From positions 118,453-182,452 of the forward strand of contig NZ_SCFM01000009.1 of assembly GCF_004138295.1 (NCBI RefSeq): a DNA stretch of 64,000 nt. The letters are read 5' to 3'. Positions within the stretch are counted from its first letter, which is position 1; each line of letters starts with the position of its first letter. The DNA is from Ectobacillus funiculus (GTDB taxonomy: Bacteria; Bacillota; Bacilli; Bacillales; Bacillaceae_G). The position numbers and the translations under genes were made by a program. The notes under the pieces are model-generated. The model was not told the origin of the DNA. It did not search any database and was given only the letters and a program-made list of their open reading frames with translations. Shown piece by piece: positions 44,768-53,814 of the stretch.

Positions 44768-45772
44768 TTGAAGAAAAAGCAGATTAATGCGATAGAGGTT
44801 GCGAAACAAGCTGGTGTGTCACAATCAACTGTATCAAGGGTTTTTACTCCTGGTGCAAGTGTGTCCGAAAAGGCACGTCGCCGTGTATTAGAGACGGCAA
44901 AGGAGCTAGGATATCGTCCCAATGCCCTGGCAAGAGGGTTAATTACGAATAAGACAAATATTATTGGTCTTGTTATGAGGGAAATTCAAAATCCATTCTA
45001 TCCGGAGGTTTTGGAGAAGTTTACGAAGGGGCTGCGTAAAAGAGGCTATCAGGTCTTGTTTGTTTACGCCGAAAAGGATGAACTTCAGCATGATGATATC
45101 TCCCAATTTCTAGAGTACAACGTAGAGGGTGTTATTGTGACAGATGCTTTATTATCTTCTAAGGTTGTCTCACATTTTACTGAAAATAGTATCCCAGTTC
45201 TCTTGTTTAATCGCTATGCTAAGGATTTTTCCGGACATGTTGTTTGCTGTGACAACTATTCTGCAGGTAAAAAGATTGGGGAATACTTGCTTGAAAACGA
45301 GCATCGTCAATTTGCTTATATTGCCGGAGATACAAATACATCAACGAGCCGTGACCGGGAAAGGGGATTCCGAGAGGCACTTTGCCACGAGGGGATTGAG
45401 CCTAAGGTTGAGGTAGGTAACTACACATACGAAGGAGGATATCAAGCAGCTTTACAGCTCTTAAAGTCGGATCCTCAACTCGATGCTATTTTTTGTGCAA
45501 ATGATATTATGGCATTAGGGGCAGTTGATGCAGTTAAATCTTTAGGATTAACAATCCCTAAGGATGTATCTATTATGGGGGTTGATGATATTGTAATGGC
45601 TTCTTTGCCTCCATATAGCTTAACAACCTGGCAGCAACCAGTTGATGAAATGATTGAAGCAAGTATTAACATCCTGCTGGGTGAAATTTCCGGTGAAAAC
45701 GAGGGGCCAGTTTCCATATTGCTTCCTGGAAAACTAATTGAAAGACAATCTGTAAGCACTTTCAAAAAATAG
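44768..45772 (+). CDS. LacI family transcriptional regulator
   Basis: A 334-residue repressor. The TTG at 44768 is preferred over an upstream GTG because the Shine-Dalgarno AGGAGGTG overlaps that GTG. The DNA-binding head is MKKKQINAIEVAKQAGVSQS then TVSRVF, and the hinge helix region is NALARGLITNKT. The sugar-binding-protein-like core has NIIGLVMREIQNPFYPEV, IFCANDIMALGAVDA and SIMGVDD. It probably binds the palindromes at 45905-45960 and controls the dehydrogenase cluster downstream; the inducer is unknown. Confidence 0.93.
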   Translation: MKKKQINAIEVAKQAGVSQSTVSRVFTPGASVSEKARRRVLETAKELGYRPNALARGLITNKTNIIGLVMREIQNPFYPEVLEKFTKGLRKRGYQVLFVYAEKDELQHDDISQFLEYNVEGVIVTDALLSSKVVSHFTENSIPVLLFNRYAKDFSGHVVCCDNYSAGKKIGEYLLENEHRQFAYIAGDTNTSTSRDRERGFREALCHEGIEPKVEVGNYTYEGGYQAALQLLKSDPQLDAIFCANDIMALGAVDAVKSLGLTIPKDVSIMGVDDIVMASLPPYSLTTWQQPVDEMIEASINILLGEISGENEGPVSILLPGKLIERQSVSTFKK

Positions 45773-45801
45773 TTGACAGTAGAATGCGTATCGAATATCC
45801 T
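45773..45801 (+). promoter_or_regulatory. Sigma-A promoter at the end of lacI
   Basis: TTGACA (45773-45778), 17-bp spacer containing ATGCGTATCG, and TATCCT (45796-45801), immediately after the lacI stop. Confidence 0.55.
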
Positions 45802-45870
45802 AATAACAGGTAGAACAAACCAAACTATTCTAGTCTAAAGCTTCAACAGAAATCAATTTTATAGTTTCGT

Positions 45871-45897
45871 AAAAAAGATATGCTGTATATCTTTTTT
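45871..45897 (+). terminator. Terminator or attenuator before the catabolic operon
   Basis: A perfect 11-bp stem, AAAAAAGATAT-GCTGT-ATATCTTTTTT. It lies 70 bp downstream of the promoter above and upstream of the operators. It either ends lacI or attenuates the operon. Confidence 0.65.
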
Positions 45898-45904
45898 CAT
45901 TCCG

Positions 45905-45930
45905 AAAAATTGCATACGTATGCAATTTTT
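45905..45930. promoter_or_regulatory. Palindromic LacI-type operator O1
   Basis: A perfect 26-bp palindrome centred on CG, with core TTGCATACGTATGCAA and A/T flanks. Central-CG palindromes of this kind are typical of LacI-family sites. Confidence 0.75.
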
Positions 45931-45940
45931 TAAAGAAACA

Positions 45941-45960
45941 TTTTGGGTACGTATGCAAAA
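45941..45960. promoter_or_regulatory. Palindromic LacI-type operator O2
   Basis: TTTTGGGTACGTATGCAAAA has the same core as O1 with two mismatches in the left arm. It lies 20 bp before the start of the first structural gene. Centre-to-centre spacing from O1 is about 33 bp, three helical turns. Confidence 0.7.
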
Positions 45961-45981
45961 AAATAAAAGGGGGAAGTTGTT

Positions 45982-47265
45982 GTGGCAAGATATTTGAAAA
46001 CGGGGAAAAGCCAAGCAGAAATTGCAGAGAATGATGCGAAGGTATCTGAAACAGTAAGACAAATTATTCGTCGTGTTGAAACAGAAGGGGATCAAGCTGT
46101 AAGATCCTTGTCTGAGCAATTTGATAAATGGTCACCGGAGAGCTTTAAGCTTACCCAAGAGCAAATCGAGCAGATCATTAGTGAGGTGCCAGAACAAACA
46201 ATTGAAGATATTAAATTTGCACAAGCTCAAGTACGAAAATTTGCAGAAGCACAACGCAAATCTATGACTGATATTGAAGTTGAAACATTGCCAGGTGTTG
46301 TTCTTGGTCATAAAAATATTCCGGTAAATAGTGTCGGATGTTATATTCCGGGAGGACGTTATCCGATGGTTGCGTCCGCACATATGAGTGTTCTAACAGC
46401 AAAGGTAGCTGGTGTAAAACGTGTCATCGCGTGCACTCCTCCTATTAAAGGTGAAATTCCTGCTGCAACCGTAGCTGCGATGCATTTGGCAGGGGCCGAT
46501 GAGATTTATATTCTTGGCGGTGTACAGGCGATGGTAGCAATGGCCGTCGGTACAGAAACAATTCAACCGGTTGACATGCTTGTAGGACCTGGAAATGCCT
46601 TTGTAGCGGAAGCGAAACGCCAGTTATATGGACGTGTTGGTATCGACCTTTTTGCAGGACCGACAGAGACGCTGGTAGTTGCGGACGAAACAGCAGACGC
46701 AGAAATGATTGCATGTGATATTTTAGGACAGGCAGAGCATGGTCCAACATCACCAGGAGCTTTAATTACTACATCAGAAAAGCTGGCACAGGAAACTGTA
46801 GTAGAAATTGAGCGTCAATTACAAACGCTACCAACTGCGGATGTAGCACGCGTGGCATGGGAAGAAAATGGCATCATCATCCTCGTGGAAAATGAGGAAG
46901 AGGCATTAATTGAAGCTGATAAACTAGCTTTTGAGCATGTTGAAATTTTAACAAAGGATCCAGATTATTTCCTAACTAATATGACGAACTATGGATGCTT
47001 GTTCTTAGGACCAGAAACAAATGTCGCATACGGTGATAAAGTAATTGGTACAAATCACACACTTCCGACAAAAGGTGCAGCACGCTACACAGGAGGTCTT
47101 TGGGTAGGGAAATTCTTGAAAACATGCACATATCAAAAGGTTACAGAAGAAGCAAGTGCCTTTATTGGCGAGTATGCTGCCCGGTTATGTCAGCTAGAGA
47201 ATTTTGCAGGCCATGCAGAGCAAGCCTTATTGCGTGTTAAACGATACGGCAAAGTAACAGTTTAA
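45982..47265 (+). CDS. HisD-family dehydrogenase, sulfopropanediol 3-dehydrogenase (HpsN)-like
   Basis: A zinc- and NAD-dependent enzyme oxidising an alcohol to an acid in two steps. The 427 residues keep the histidinol dehydrogenase metal and catalytic residues: Q250 and H253 (GQAEHGP), E318-H319 (FEHVE), D352 ([10 protein letters not shown]), E406 and H411 (ENFAGHAEQ). The sequence pattern ([38 protein letters not shown]) fits the HpsN-like branch used in catabolism rather than true HisD. There are no his genes nearby, and it heads a LacI-controlled cluster. GTG start after AAAGGGGGAAG. The real substrate is unproven. Confidence 0.75.
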   Translation: MARYLKTGKSQAEIAENDAKVSETVRQIIRRVETEGDQAVRSLSEQFDKWSPESFKLTQEQIEQIISEVPEQTIEDIKFAQAQVRKFAEAQRKSMTDIEVETLPGVVLGHKNIPVNSVGCYIPGGRYPMVASAHMSVLTAKVAGVKRVIACTPPIKGEIPAATVAAMHLAGADEIYILGGVQAMVAMAVGTETIQPVDMLVGPGNAFVAEAKRQLYGRVGIDLFAGPTETLVVADETADAEMIACDILGQAEHGPTSPGALITTSEKLAQETVVEIERQLQTLPTADVARVAWEENGIIILVENEEEALIEADKLAFEHVEILTKDPDYFLTNMTNYGCLFLGPETNVAYGDKVIGTNHTLPTKGAARYTGGLWVGKFLKTCTYQKVTEEASAFIGEYAARLCQLENFAGHAEQALLRVKRYGKVTV

Positions 47266-47440
47266 TAGATTATGGGGGACGCTCTGATCATCAAGAGGGG
47301 GGTCCCCCTCACTAAAACATAGTGAAAATTTGTAGGTTTTGCTATTTGGATATAATAACCAAGGGGTTTAACTAGCTTATGTATAGAAACTAAGTGATCC
47401 TAATGCTAAGCTTAAAATGAAGACGTTAACGATATTTCAG
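47266..47440 (+). other. Spacer after the HisD-like gene
   Basis: Contains TTGGATATAATAACCAA at about 47345-47361 but no clear terminator or gene. The repeat follows. Confidence 0.3.
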
Positions 47441-47614
47441 GCTTTAAGAAAATACAAATTTCCAGCCGGAAGTGAATTTGACGTAGTCAAAAATTTTAGG
47501 AATATAGTGTAAGCGCAACCATATATCGATCCTCTCCTAATAGCTCACTTATAAATGCAACTACGCCTCCATCTTCGCCCAAAGGCAGGGCTTGCCAATC
47601 GGCAAGTTTTCTTT
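47441..47614 (+). repeat. Interspersed structured repeat, copy 10 (with internal insertion)
   Basis: GCTTTAAGAAAATACAAATT ... AAATTTTAGGAATATAGTGT, then about 42 extra bases (47520-47561) that repeat the junction motif (AAGCGCAAC and AAATGCAAC), then CTACGCCTCCATCTTCGCCC, AAAGGCAGGG and TTGCCAATCGGCAAGTTTTC. It lies inside the catabolic cluster. Confidence 0.85.
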
Positions 47615-47673
47615 AAAAATGCTAATGCTCTTTCTAGACGACTGCATGGAGATAGATATATTTATAAGGATAT

Positions 47674-47688
47674 TTGATAACGTTTACA
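47674..47688 (+). promoter_or_regulatory. cre-like site upstream of the Fe-ADH gene
   Basis: TTGATAACGTTTACA differs from WTGNAANCGNWNNCA at one position. It would place the second half of the cluster under CcpA control. Confidence 0.4.
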
Positions 47689-47775
47689 TATGAAGGTGTT
47701 AAAAACTTATATTCCAGAAAAATAAATGGAAGGGCTGGAAAACAGAGATTATCTAGAAGTAAGGGGATGCTAGAG

Positions 47776-48981
47776 ATGACATTTCATCAATTACTCATGC
47801 CAAGTCAGGTCCTGTATGGGAAGGATTCTTTCACTGAGGTTGGTAAACAGGCAAAGGCTCTAGGGAAAAAGGTCTTAATTATTAGTGATCCGATTATGGA
47901 TAAGATCGGAAATGTAAAGCTTTGTGAAACATACTTGCAAAATGAAGGACTTCCATATGCGAAGTATTTAGGAGTAGATTCTGAACCTACAGATATTCAT
48001 GTAGATGAAGCACTTGCGCTTTGCAGGGAAGAGCAATGTGACGTCATTGTTACGGTAGGTGGCGGCAGCTGTATTGATACTGCAAAAGCCGTAGCGGTTA
48101 TCATGACAAATGGCGGACATATAAGAGATTACTATGCTAGTAAAAAATTATTTGATACAAAGCCGTTACCGCTCATTGTTGCCCCAACTACTGCAGGGAC
48201 TGGATCAGAAGTAACGTCAGTAACGGTTATTACGGATACAAAGCATGACGTAAAAATGATGCTAAAGCAGCCAGAATTATTACCTACGGTTGCAATTGTT
48301 GATCCAACACTGACAATTTCTTGTCCACCACCAGTAACAGCTGCAACAGGAGTAGACGCTTTATGTCATGCACTGGAGGCATTTATCTCCCGGCGGGCAC
48401 AGCCGGTAACAGATACGCTCGCTTTACAGGCGATTGAGCTCATCATGGGCAATATTCGTACTGCGTATACAGATGGGGAGAATATTGAAGCAAGAGACAA
48501 AATGGCATTGGGCTCGATGCTGGCGGGGATAGCATTTTCAAATGCTTCCGTTACATTAGTACACGGGATGTCGCGTCCAATTGGTGCTATGTTTCATGTG
48601 CCTCACGGTATATCTAACGCAATGCTCCTTCCAGCTGTACTGGAGTTCACGAAGGAAGAAGCTGCTGCTAGATTAGCTGAGGTAGCAAGAAAGGTATTGA
48701 AGGAACGAGTTGGACTTTCAGAAAATGAATTAGTAGCAGAATTCATTAATGAGGTTAAACAATTATGCAAGGATTTGAGTATCCCAAATTTAAAGTCGTG
48801 GGGAATCGATAAGGACAAGCTTGATGCGGTTGTTGCTAAGATGGCCGAGGATGCAATCATAAGCGGAAGTCCGGCGAATAATCCGAAGGTACCTACGCAT
48901 GATGAAATTGTAAATCTGTATTATGTTTGTTACGAATACGAGCTTTCCGTAAGACAGCAAGTAGCTAAATCATTTATCTAG
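47776..48981 (+). CDS. Iron-containing (group III) alcohol dehydrogenase
   Basis: An NAD(P)-dependent oxidoreductase of 401 residues. The start at MTFHQLLMPS was chosen because AAGGGG lies about 10 bases upstream; longer frames have no RBS. The cofactor motif VGGGSCIDTAKAVA is present. Metal ligands are D194, H198 (TGVDALCHALEAF), H263 and H277 (LVHGMSRPIGAMFHVPHG), at nearly the same positions as in FucO. It probably interconverts a short hydroxy compound and its aldehyde or ketone within the cluster. Confidence 0.92.
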   Translation: MTFHQLLMPSQVLYGKDSFTEVGKQAKALGKKVLIISDPIMDKIGNVKLCETYLQNEGLPYAKYLGVDSEPTDIHVDEALALCREEQCDVIVTVGGGSCIDTAKAVAVIMTNGGHIRDYYASKKLFDTKPLPLIVAPTTAGTGSEVTSVTVITDTKHDVKMMLKQPELLPTVAIVDPTLTISCPPPVTAATGVDALCHALEAFISRRAQPVTDTLALQAIELIMGNIRTAYTDGENIEARDKMALGSMLAGIAFSNASVTLVHGMSRPIGAMFHVPHGISNAMLLPAVLEFTKEEAAARLAEVARKVLKERVGLSENELVAEFINEVKQLCKDLSIPNLKSWGIDKDKLDAVVAKMAEDAIISGSPANNPKVPTHDEIVNLYYVCYEYELSVRQQVAKSFI

Positions 48982-49004
48982 ATCAGCAGGAGGGGGAAAC
49001 AGCA

Positions 49005-50444
49005 ATGGATTTACTCATTATTATATTAGCTTTAGGGCTTCTGATGCTCATTGCCTACCGGGGTTTTTCCGTTATTTTATTTGCACCGCTTTGTGCATTG
49101 CTTGCAGTCATCTTAACTGAGCCTAATTATGCTTTACCATTCTTTTCAAGTATTTTTATGGAGAAAATGGTCGGATTTATCAAACAATACTTTCCTGTGT
49201 TTCTATTAGGCGCTGTTTTTGGCAAGCTCGTTGAAATGTCAGGCGTAGCTGATTCAATTGCCAAAACAATTGTAAAAATCGTAGGAGCAAAAAGGGCTAT
49301 CCTTGCAATTGTCTTAATGTGTGCAATTTTAACTTATAGCGGTGTGAGCTTATTCGTAGTAGCATTTGCAGTTTATCCATTTGCTGCGAACCTTTTCCGT
49401 CAGGCAAACATACCGAAGCGCCTTATTCCAGGTGCGCTTGCTTTAGGGGCATTATCATTCACAATGGATGCAATGCCGGGAACTCCGCAAATTCAAAACG
49501 TTATTCCTACTACTGTTTTTAAAACAGATATTTACGCAGCACCAACACTAGGAATTATCGGGGCAATCTTTGTCTTTGTTCTAGGGATGATTTATTTAGA
49601 AAGTCGACGTAAAAAAGCGCAAGCAGCAGGTGAAGGTTATTTCGGCTTTGGTGATGCAAGCGGAGAAATTGCTGCTGCTGCCGCTGAGAAGATTGACACT
49701 TCGGTAGCCGATACAACTGCTTCAGTAAGCGGCCTTCGTCAAGTGTTAGCATTTGTCCCGCTTATTCTTGTAGGGGTAGGAAATAAATTCTTTACAGTTT
49801 TTATTCCTAAATGGTATCCGAATGGATTTGATTTTTCCAAAATTGGTTTAAAGGAATTTGGTGTAGTCGATCTTTCAAAGGTAACTGGTATTTGGTCAGT
49901 AGAGCTTGCGTTGCTATTAGGGATTGCAGCGACAGTTGCATATAACTGGAAAGCTGTAGCTTCTGGATTCCAAGCAGGTATGAATGCAAGTATTGGCGGA
50001 GCCTTGCTAGCGGCTATGAATACGGGCTCTGAATATGGTTTTGGTGGGGTTATTTCAGCTCTTCCTGGCTTTGGGGTAGTGCGAGATCATATTTCACATA
50101 CGTTTACAAATCCTTTAGTAAATAGTGCAGTAACAACGAATGTATTAGCCGGGATTACTGGTTCAGCATCCGGCGGAATGGGAATTGCCTTAAGTGCAAT
50201 GGGAGAAAAGTACATGCAGGATGCTATTCAGTACAATATCCCTCCTGAGGTTATGCACCGTGTTGTTGCGATGGCATCTGGCGGAATGGATTCTTTACCT
50301 CATAACGGGGCAGTTATTACACTCCTTGCTGTAACCGGATTAACACATAAACAGTCCTACCGCGATATTTTCGCAGTTACGGTTATTAAAACGCTTGCTA
50401 GCTTCTTCGTTATCGGAGTTTATAGCTTAACTGGTATAGTTTAA
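49005..50444 (+). CDS. GntP family permease
   Basis: A 479-residue H+ symporter of the gluconate/hydroxy-acid permease family, about 12 to 14 helices. Signatures are FPVFLLGAVFGKLVEMSGVA, a TYSGVSLFVVAFAVYPFA region, FTMDAMPGTPQIQN and GGMDSLPHNGAVITLL near the end. RBS AGGAGGGGG, 23 bp after the Fe-ADH. GntP relatives import gluconate, glycerate or 3-hydroxybutyrate, so the cluster substrate is probably a small hydroxy acid or sulfonate analogue. Confidence 0.9.
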   Translation: MDLLIIILALGLLMLIAYRGFSVILFAPLCALLAVILTEPNYALPFFSSIFMEKMVGFIKQYFPVFLLGAVFGKLVEMSGVADSIAKTIVKIVGAKRAILAIVLMCAILTYSGVSLFVVAFAVYPFAANLFRQANIPKRLIPGALALGALSFTMDAMPGTPQIQNVIPTTVFKTDIYAAPTLGIIGAIFVFVLGMIYLESRRKKAQAAGEGYFGFGDASGEIAAAAAEKIDTSVADTTASVSGLRQVLAFVPLILVGVGNKFFTVFIPKWYPNGFDFSKIGLKEFGVVDLSKVTGIWSVELALLLGIAATVAYNWKAVASGFQAGMNASIGGALLAAMNTGSEYGFGGVISALPGFGVVRDHISHTFTNPLVNSAVTTNVLAGITGSASGGMGIALSAMGEKYMQDAIQYNIPPEVMHRVVAMASGGMDSLPHNGAVITLLAVTGLTHKQSYRDIFAVTVIKTLASFFVIGVYSLTGIV

Positions 50445-50479
50445 TCATTTAAAAAATCAACAGGAAAGAAGGATATACA

Positions 50480-51937
50480 ATGACAACAACGACAGCAAAA
50501 ACAGTAAAAAATTATATTGGCGGCGAATGGGTTGAAGCATCAACAACAGCAACGGAGCCTGTGTACAATCCAGCAACAGGAGAAGTGATTGCCGAGGTTC
50601 CTCTTTCAACAAAGGAAGACGTTGATAAGGCAGTTCAGGCAGCAAATGAGGCATTTAAAACATGGTCAAAGGTCGCTGTGCCAAGACGTGCACGCATCCT
50701 CTTTAAGTATCAACAATTATTAGTGGAAAACTGGGAAGAGCTTGCAAAGCTTGTAACCATTGAAAATGGTAAAAGCTATAAAGAGGCCTATGGAGAAGTG
50801 CAACGTGGCATTGAGTGTGTAGAGTTTGCTGCAGGGGCGCCAACGCTCATGATGGGTCGTCAGCTTCCTGACATCGCAACAGGCATTGAGTCTGGGATGT
50901 ACCGTTACCCAATCGGGGTGATCGGCGGAATTACGCCGTTTAACTTCCCGATGATGGTGCCTTGCTGGATGTTCCCGCTTGCGATCGCATGTGGTAACAC
51001 ATTTGTATTAAAGCCATCTGAACGTACACCGCTTCTTGCGGCTCGTCTTGCGGAATTGTTTGAACAAGCAGGTCTTCCAAAAGGCGTATTAAACATCGTA
51101 AACGGTGCGCATGACGTCGTAAACGGCTTGCTTGAGCACAAGCGTGTTAAAGCGATTTCCTTCGTAGGATCTCAGCCGGTTGCAGAGTATGTATACAAAA
51201 AAGGATCTGAAAATGGAAAGCGTGTACAAGCCTTAGCAGGTGCGAAAAACCATTCCATCGTACTAAACGATGCAGATCTTGATGTAGCAACAGCTCAAAT
51301 TATCGGCGCGGCATTCGGTTCTGCAGGTGAGCGTTGTATGGCGGCAGCTGTTGTAACGGTACAAGAAGAAATTGCGGATGCGCTAATTGCACGTTTGGTA
51401 GAGGAAGCAAACAGTATGAGAATCGGAAACGGTATGGATGAGAATGTGTTCTTAGGTCCTGTTATTCGTGAAGGTCATAAAGCACGTACACTTGGTTATA
51501 TCGAGTCCGGCATTCAAGAAGGTGCTCGCTTAATCCGTGATGGCAGAAACGACGAAGCGGCACAAGGAGACGGTTATTTCGTAGGACCAACGATTTTTGA
51601 TGAAGTAACCCAAGAAATGAAAATTTGGCAGGAAGAAATTTTCGCACCGGTTTTATCAGTGATTCGTGTGAAATCATTAGATGAAGCGATTGAAATTGCA
51701 AATAACTCCCGCTTCGCAAACGGAGCATGCATTTACACAGACTCTGGCGCAAGCGTTCGTCAATTCCGTGAAACAATCGAAGCAGGGATGCTAGGAGTAA
51801 ACGTAGGTGTACCAGCACCAATGGCGTTCTTCCCATTTTCCGGCTGGAAGGATTCCTTCTACGGCGATCTTCATGCGAACGGCACAGACGGCGTGGAGTT
51901 CTATACAAGAAAGAAAATGGTCACAGCCCGTTATTAA
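50480..51937 (+). CDS. mmsA: CoA-acylating methylmalonate-semialdehyde dehydrogenase-like ALDH
   Basis: A 485-residue aldehyde dehydrogenase. The active-site Cys is in [14 protein letters not shown], the NAD region in [20 protein letters not shown] and KPSERTP, and the motif [13 protein letters not shown] replaces the usual Glu region, as in MMSDH, which makes acyl-CoA from the aldehyde. Members of this group include IolA/MmsA and some sulfolactaldehyde dehydrogenases. RBS AAGAAGGAT. A terminator follows, so it ends the first transcription unit after GntP. Confidence 0.92.
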   Translation: MTTTTAKTVKNYIGGEWVEASTTATEPVYNPATGEVIAEVPLSTKEDVDKAVQAANEAFKTWSKVAVPRRARILFKYQQLLVENWEELAKLVTIENGKSYKEAYGEVQRGIECVEFAAGAPTLMMGRQLPDIATGIESGMYRYPIGVIGGITPFNFPMMVPCWMFPLAIACGNTFVLKPSERTPLLAARLAELFEQAGLPKGVLNIVNGAHDVVNGLLEHKRVKAISFVGSQPVAEYVYKKGSENGKRVQALAGAKNHSIVLNDADLDVATAQIIGAAFGSAGERCMAAAVVTVQEEIADALIARLVEEANSMRIGNGMDENVFLGPVIREGHKARTLGYIESGIQEGARLIRDGRNDEAAQGDGYFVGPTIFDEVTQEMKIWQEEIFAPVLSVIRVKSLDEAIEIANNSRFANGACIYTDSGASVRQFRETIEAGMLGVNVGVPAPMAFFPFSGWKDSFYGDLHANGTDGVEFYTRKKMVTARY

Positions 51938-51985
51938 TGAAGGATCCCTTAGGTACCTACAGGGGATTGTATGAAAACTAAAATG

Positions 51986-52017
51986 AAGACACCGATTTGT
52001 TGCTCGGTGTCTTTTTT
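51986..52017 (+). terminator. Terminator after the ALDH gene
   Basis: AAGACACCGA-TTTGTTGC-TCGGTGTCTT, then TTTT. Confidence 0.88.
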
Positions 52018-52046
52018 GCAAAGTGGAGTGCAGTAGGGAGGATGTT

Positions 52047-52808
52047 ATGACGTATTTTCAAGAAATAAAGGGGAAAAAGGTTTTAATTACAGGGGGAAGT
52101 AAAGGAATTGGGAAGGATATTGCGATTGCCTTTGCAGAGCTAGGAGCAGATGTTGTCATTACTGGCCGGAATGAAGCTGATTTGGTTACCGCAACAGAGG
52201 AACTGAAGCAAATCCATTCAAAGTGCTCTTATATTGCAGCAAATATGCAGAATGTGCAGCAGGTTTATCACATGGTGGATGAAGCGGTAGCGAGAATGAA
52301 CGGAATTGATATATTGATTAACAATGCAGGAGTTAACATTCCAAAACCAGCATTAGAAGTAACAGAGGAGGATTGGGATCAAGTATTAGATACAAATTTA
52401 AAAGGGGTATTTTTTTGTACACAGCGTGCAGGAAAGTATATGACGGAGCAGAATAAAGGAAAAGTAATACATATTGTTTCGCAAATGGCGTTTGTCGGGT
52501 ATGTAAAACGTGCCGCCTATTGTGCAAGCAAGGGTGGCGCCGTCCAATTGACAAAAGCTTTGGCGGTTGAATGGGCACCTTACAACGTCAAGGTCAATGC
52601 TGTTGCCCCTACATTTATCGAGACGGATTTTACGAGAAAAATGTTTGATGATAAAGAGTTTTATCACGATGTACTGCAGCGTATACCGCTCGGAAAGCTA
52701 GCTCAGCCTGCTGATGTTACAGGAGCTGTGCTATTTCTTGCTTCTGATATGGCTAACTTTGTTACGGGAGAAACGATTAAGGTAGATGGGGGATGGACAG
52801 CTATATGA
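52047..52808 (+). CDS. Short-chain dehydrogenase/reductase
   Basis: A 253-residue classical SDR. The start at MTYFQEIKGKK follows GGGAGGA. The cofactor motif is TGGSKGIG; the NNAG motif, catalytic Ser in HIVSQMAFVG and YCASKGG (Tyr, Lys) are present, ending GETIKVDGGWTA. Asp/Arg preferences suggest NADP (ITGRNEADL). It overlaps the next gene by 4 bp (ATGA), so the two are translationally coupled. The substrate is probably a hydroxy acid or polyol of this pathway. Confidence 0.9.
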   Translation: MTYFQEIKGKKVLITGGSKGIGKDIAIAFAELGADVVITGRNEADLVTATEELKQIHSKCSYIAANMQNVQQVYHMVDEAVARMNGIDILINNAGVNIPKPALEVTEEDWDQVLDTNLKGVFFCTQRAGKYMTEQNKGKVIHIVSQMAFVGYVKRAAYCASKGGAVQLTKALAVEWAPYNVKVNAVAPTFIETDFTRKMFDDKEFYHDVLQRIPLGKLAQPADVTGAVLFLASDMANFVTGETIKVDGGWTAI

Positions 52809-53764
52809 TGACCTTTAGCGAACAACTATCAATTCTTGGCTCAGGTACAATGGGACATTCTATTGCCTTGGCAGCTGCTTTAGCTGGTATGGAAGTGAGA
52901 GTTTGGGGAACGGGTAACCAGGATATTGAGCGAGGCAGACTAGGAGTTGCAGAGAAAATAATGATTCTAAGGAAGCATGATGTAATCAATTCAACGGAAG
53001 CTAACGTCATTGCAGCTCGTATTGGATTTACGGATTCCTTAGAAGAGTGTATTTCGGGGGCAACATTTATCATTGAGGCTGTACCAGAAAACCTTGCATT
53101 AAAGCAGAAGCTTTTTCAAGAGCTGGATCGCCTTTGCCAGCCAGATGTTATTTTAGCTAGCAATACGTCGGGTTTAAGCCCAACCGCTATCGCATCCTTA
53201 ACATTATCTCCGGAAAGAACGCTCGTTACCCACTTTTGGAATCCAGGACACTTAATTCCATTAGTGGAAGTGGTGCGGGGAGAGAAGACTGCAGCTGGAA
53301 CTGTTGAGCGGGCAGTCCAACTGCTTCAATGTATGGACAAGAAACCAGTTGTTGTGAAAAAGGATATTTTAGGTTCCATTGTGAACCGTCTGCAGTATGC
53401 TTTATTCCGCGAAGCACAGTATATTTTAGAGCAAGGCGTTGCTACCGTAGAGGATATTGACGCAGCTGTACGCTACAGCATCGGCCGCCGCCTGCCGGTA
53501 ACAGGGCCGTTTATGTCGGCTGATATGGGAGGACTAGATGTATTTGACTCTATCTCTAGTTATCTATTTCCCGACTTAAGCAGCCATCAAGAGTCCTTCT
53601 CAAGGATGAGAAATCTAGTGGATGAAGGAAAATATGGCCAAAAAACAGGTGCAGGCTTTTATCAATGGGAACCTGAACAATCAGAAAAGATCAATGAAGA
53701 ACGTGAAGGGGAGCTTATTTATTGGCTGAAGAAGGATCGGCAAGCTAAGGAACTGGTGAAATAG
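52805..53764 (+). CDS. 3-hydroxyacyl-CoA dehydrogenase-family protein
   Basis: A 319-residue NAD-dependent dehydrogenase of the 3-hydroxybutyryl-CoA/L-gulonate/carnitine dehydrogenase superfamily. It has the N-terminal Rossmann fold ILGSGTMGHSIALAAALAG, then IEAVPENLALKQKLF and SNTSGLSPTAIASL, the catalytic His in VTHFWNPGHLIPLVEVV, and the C-terminal dimer domain (GSIVNRLQYALFREAQYILE). The start was placed at the ATG overlapping the SDR stop; an ATG at 52793 has the RBS too close. The cluster context does not show whether the substrate is a CoA ester. Confidence 0.88.
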   Translation: MMTFSEQLSILGSGTMGHSIALAAALAGMEVRVWGTGNQDIERGRLGVAEKIMILRKHDVINSTEANVIAARIGFTDSLEECISGATFIIEAVPENLALKQKLFQELDRLCQPDVILASNTSGLSPTAIASLTLSPERTLVTHFWNPGHLIPLVEVVRGEKTAAGTVERAVQLLQCMDKKPVVVKKDILGSIVNRLQYALFREAQYILEQGVATVEDIDAAVRYSIGRRLPVTGPFMSADMGGLDVFDSISSYLFPDLSSHQESFSRMRNLVDEGKYGQKTGAGFYQWEPEQSEKINEEREGELIYWLKKDRQAKELVK

Positions 53765-53814
53765 GTTCGACTGAATCGTTAAACAAGGTAGATTTTATGG
53801 GAGGAGGAGACGAT

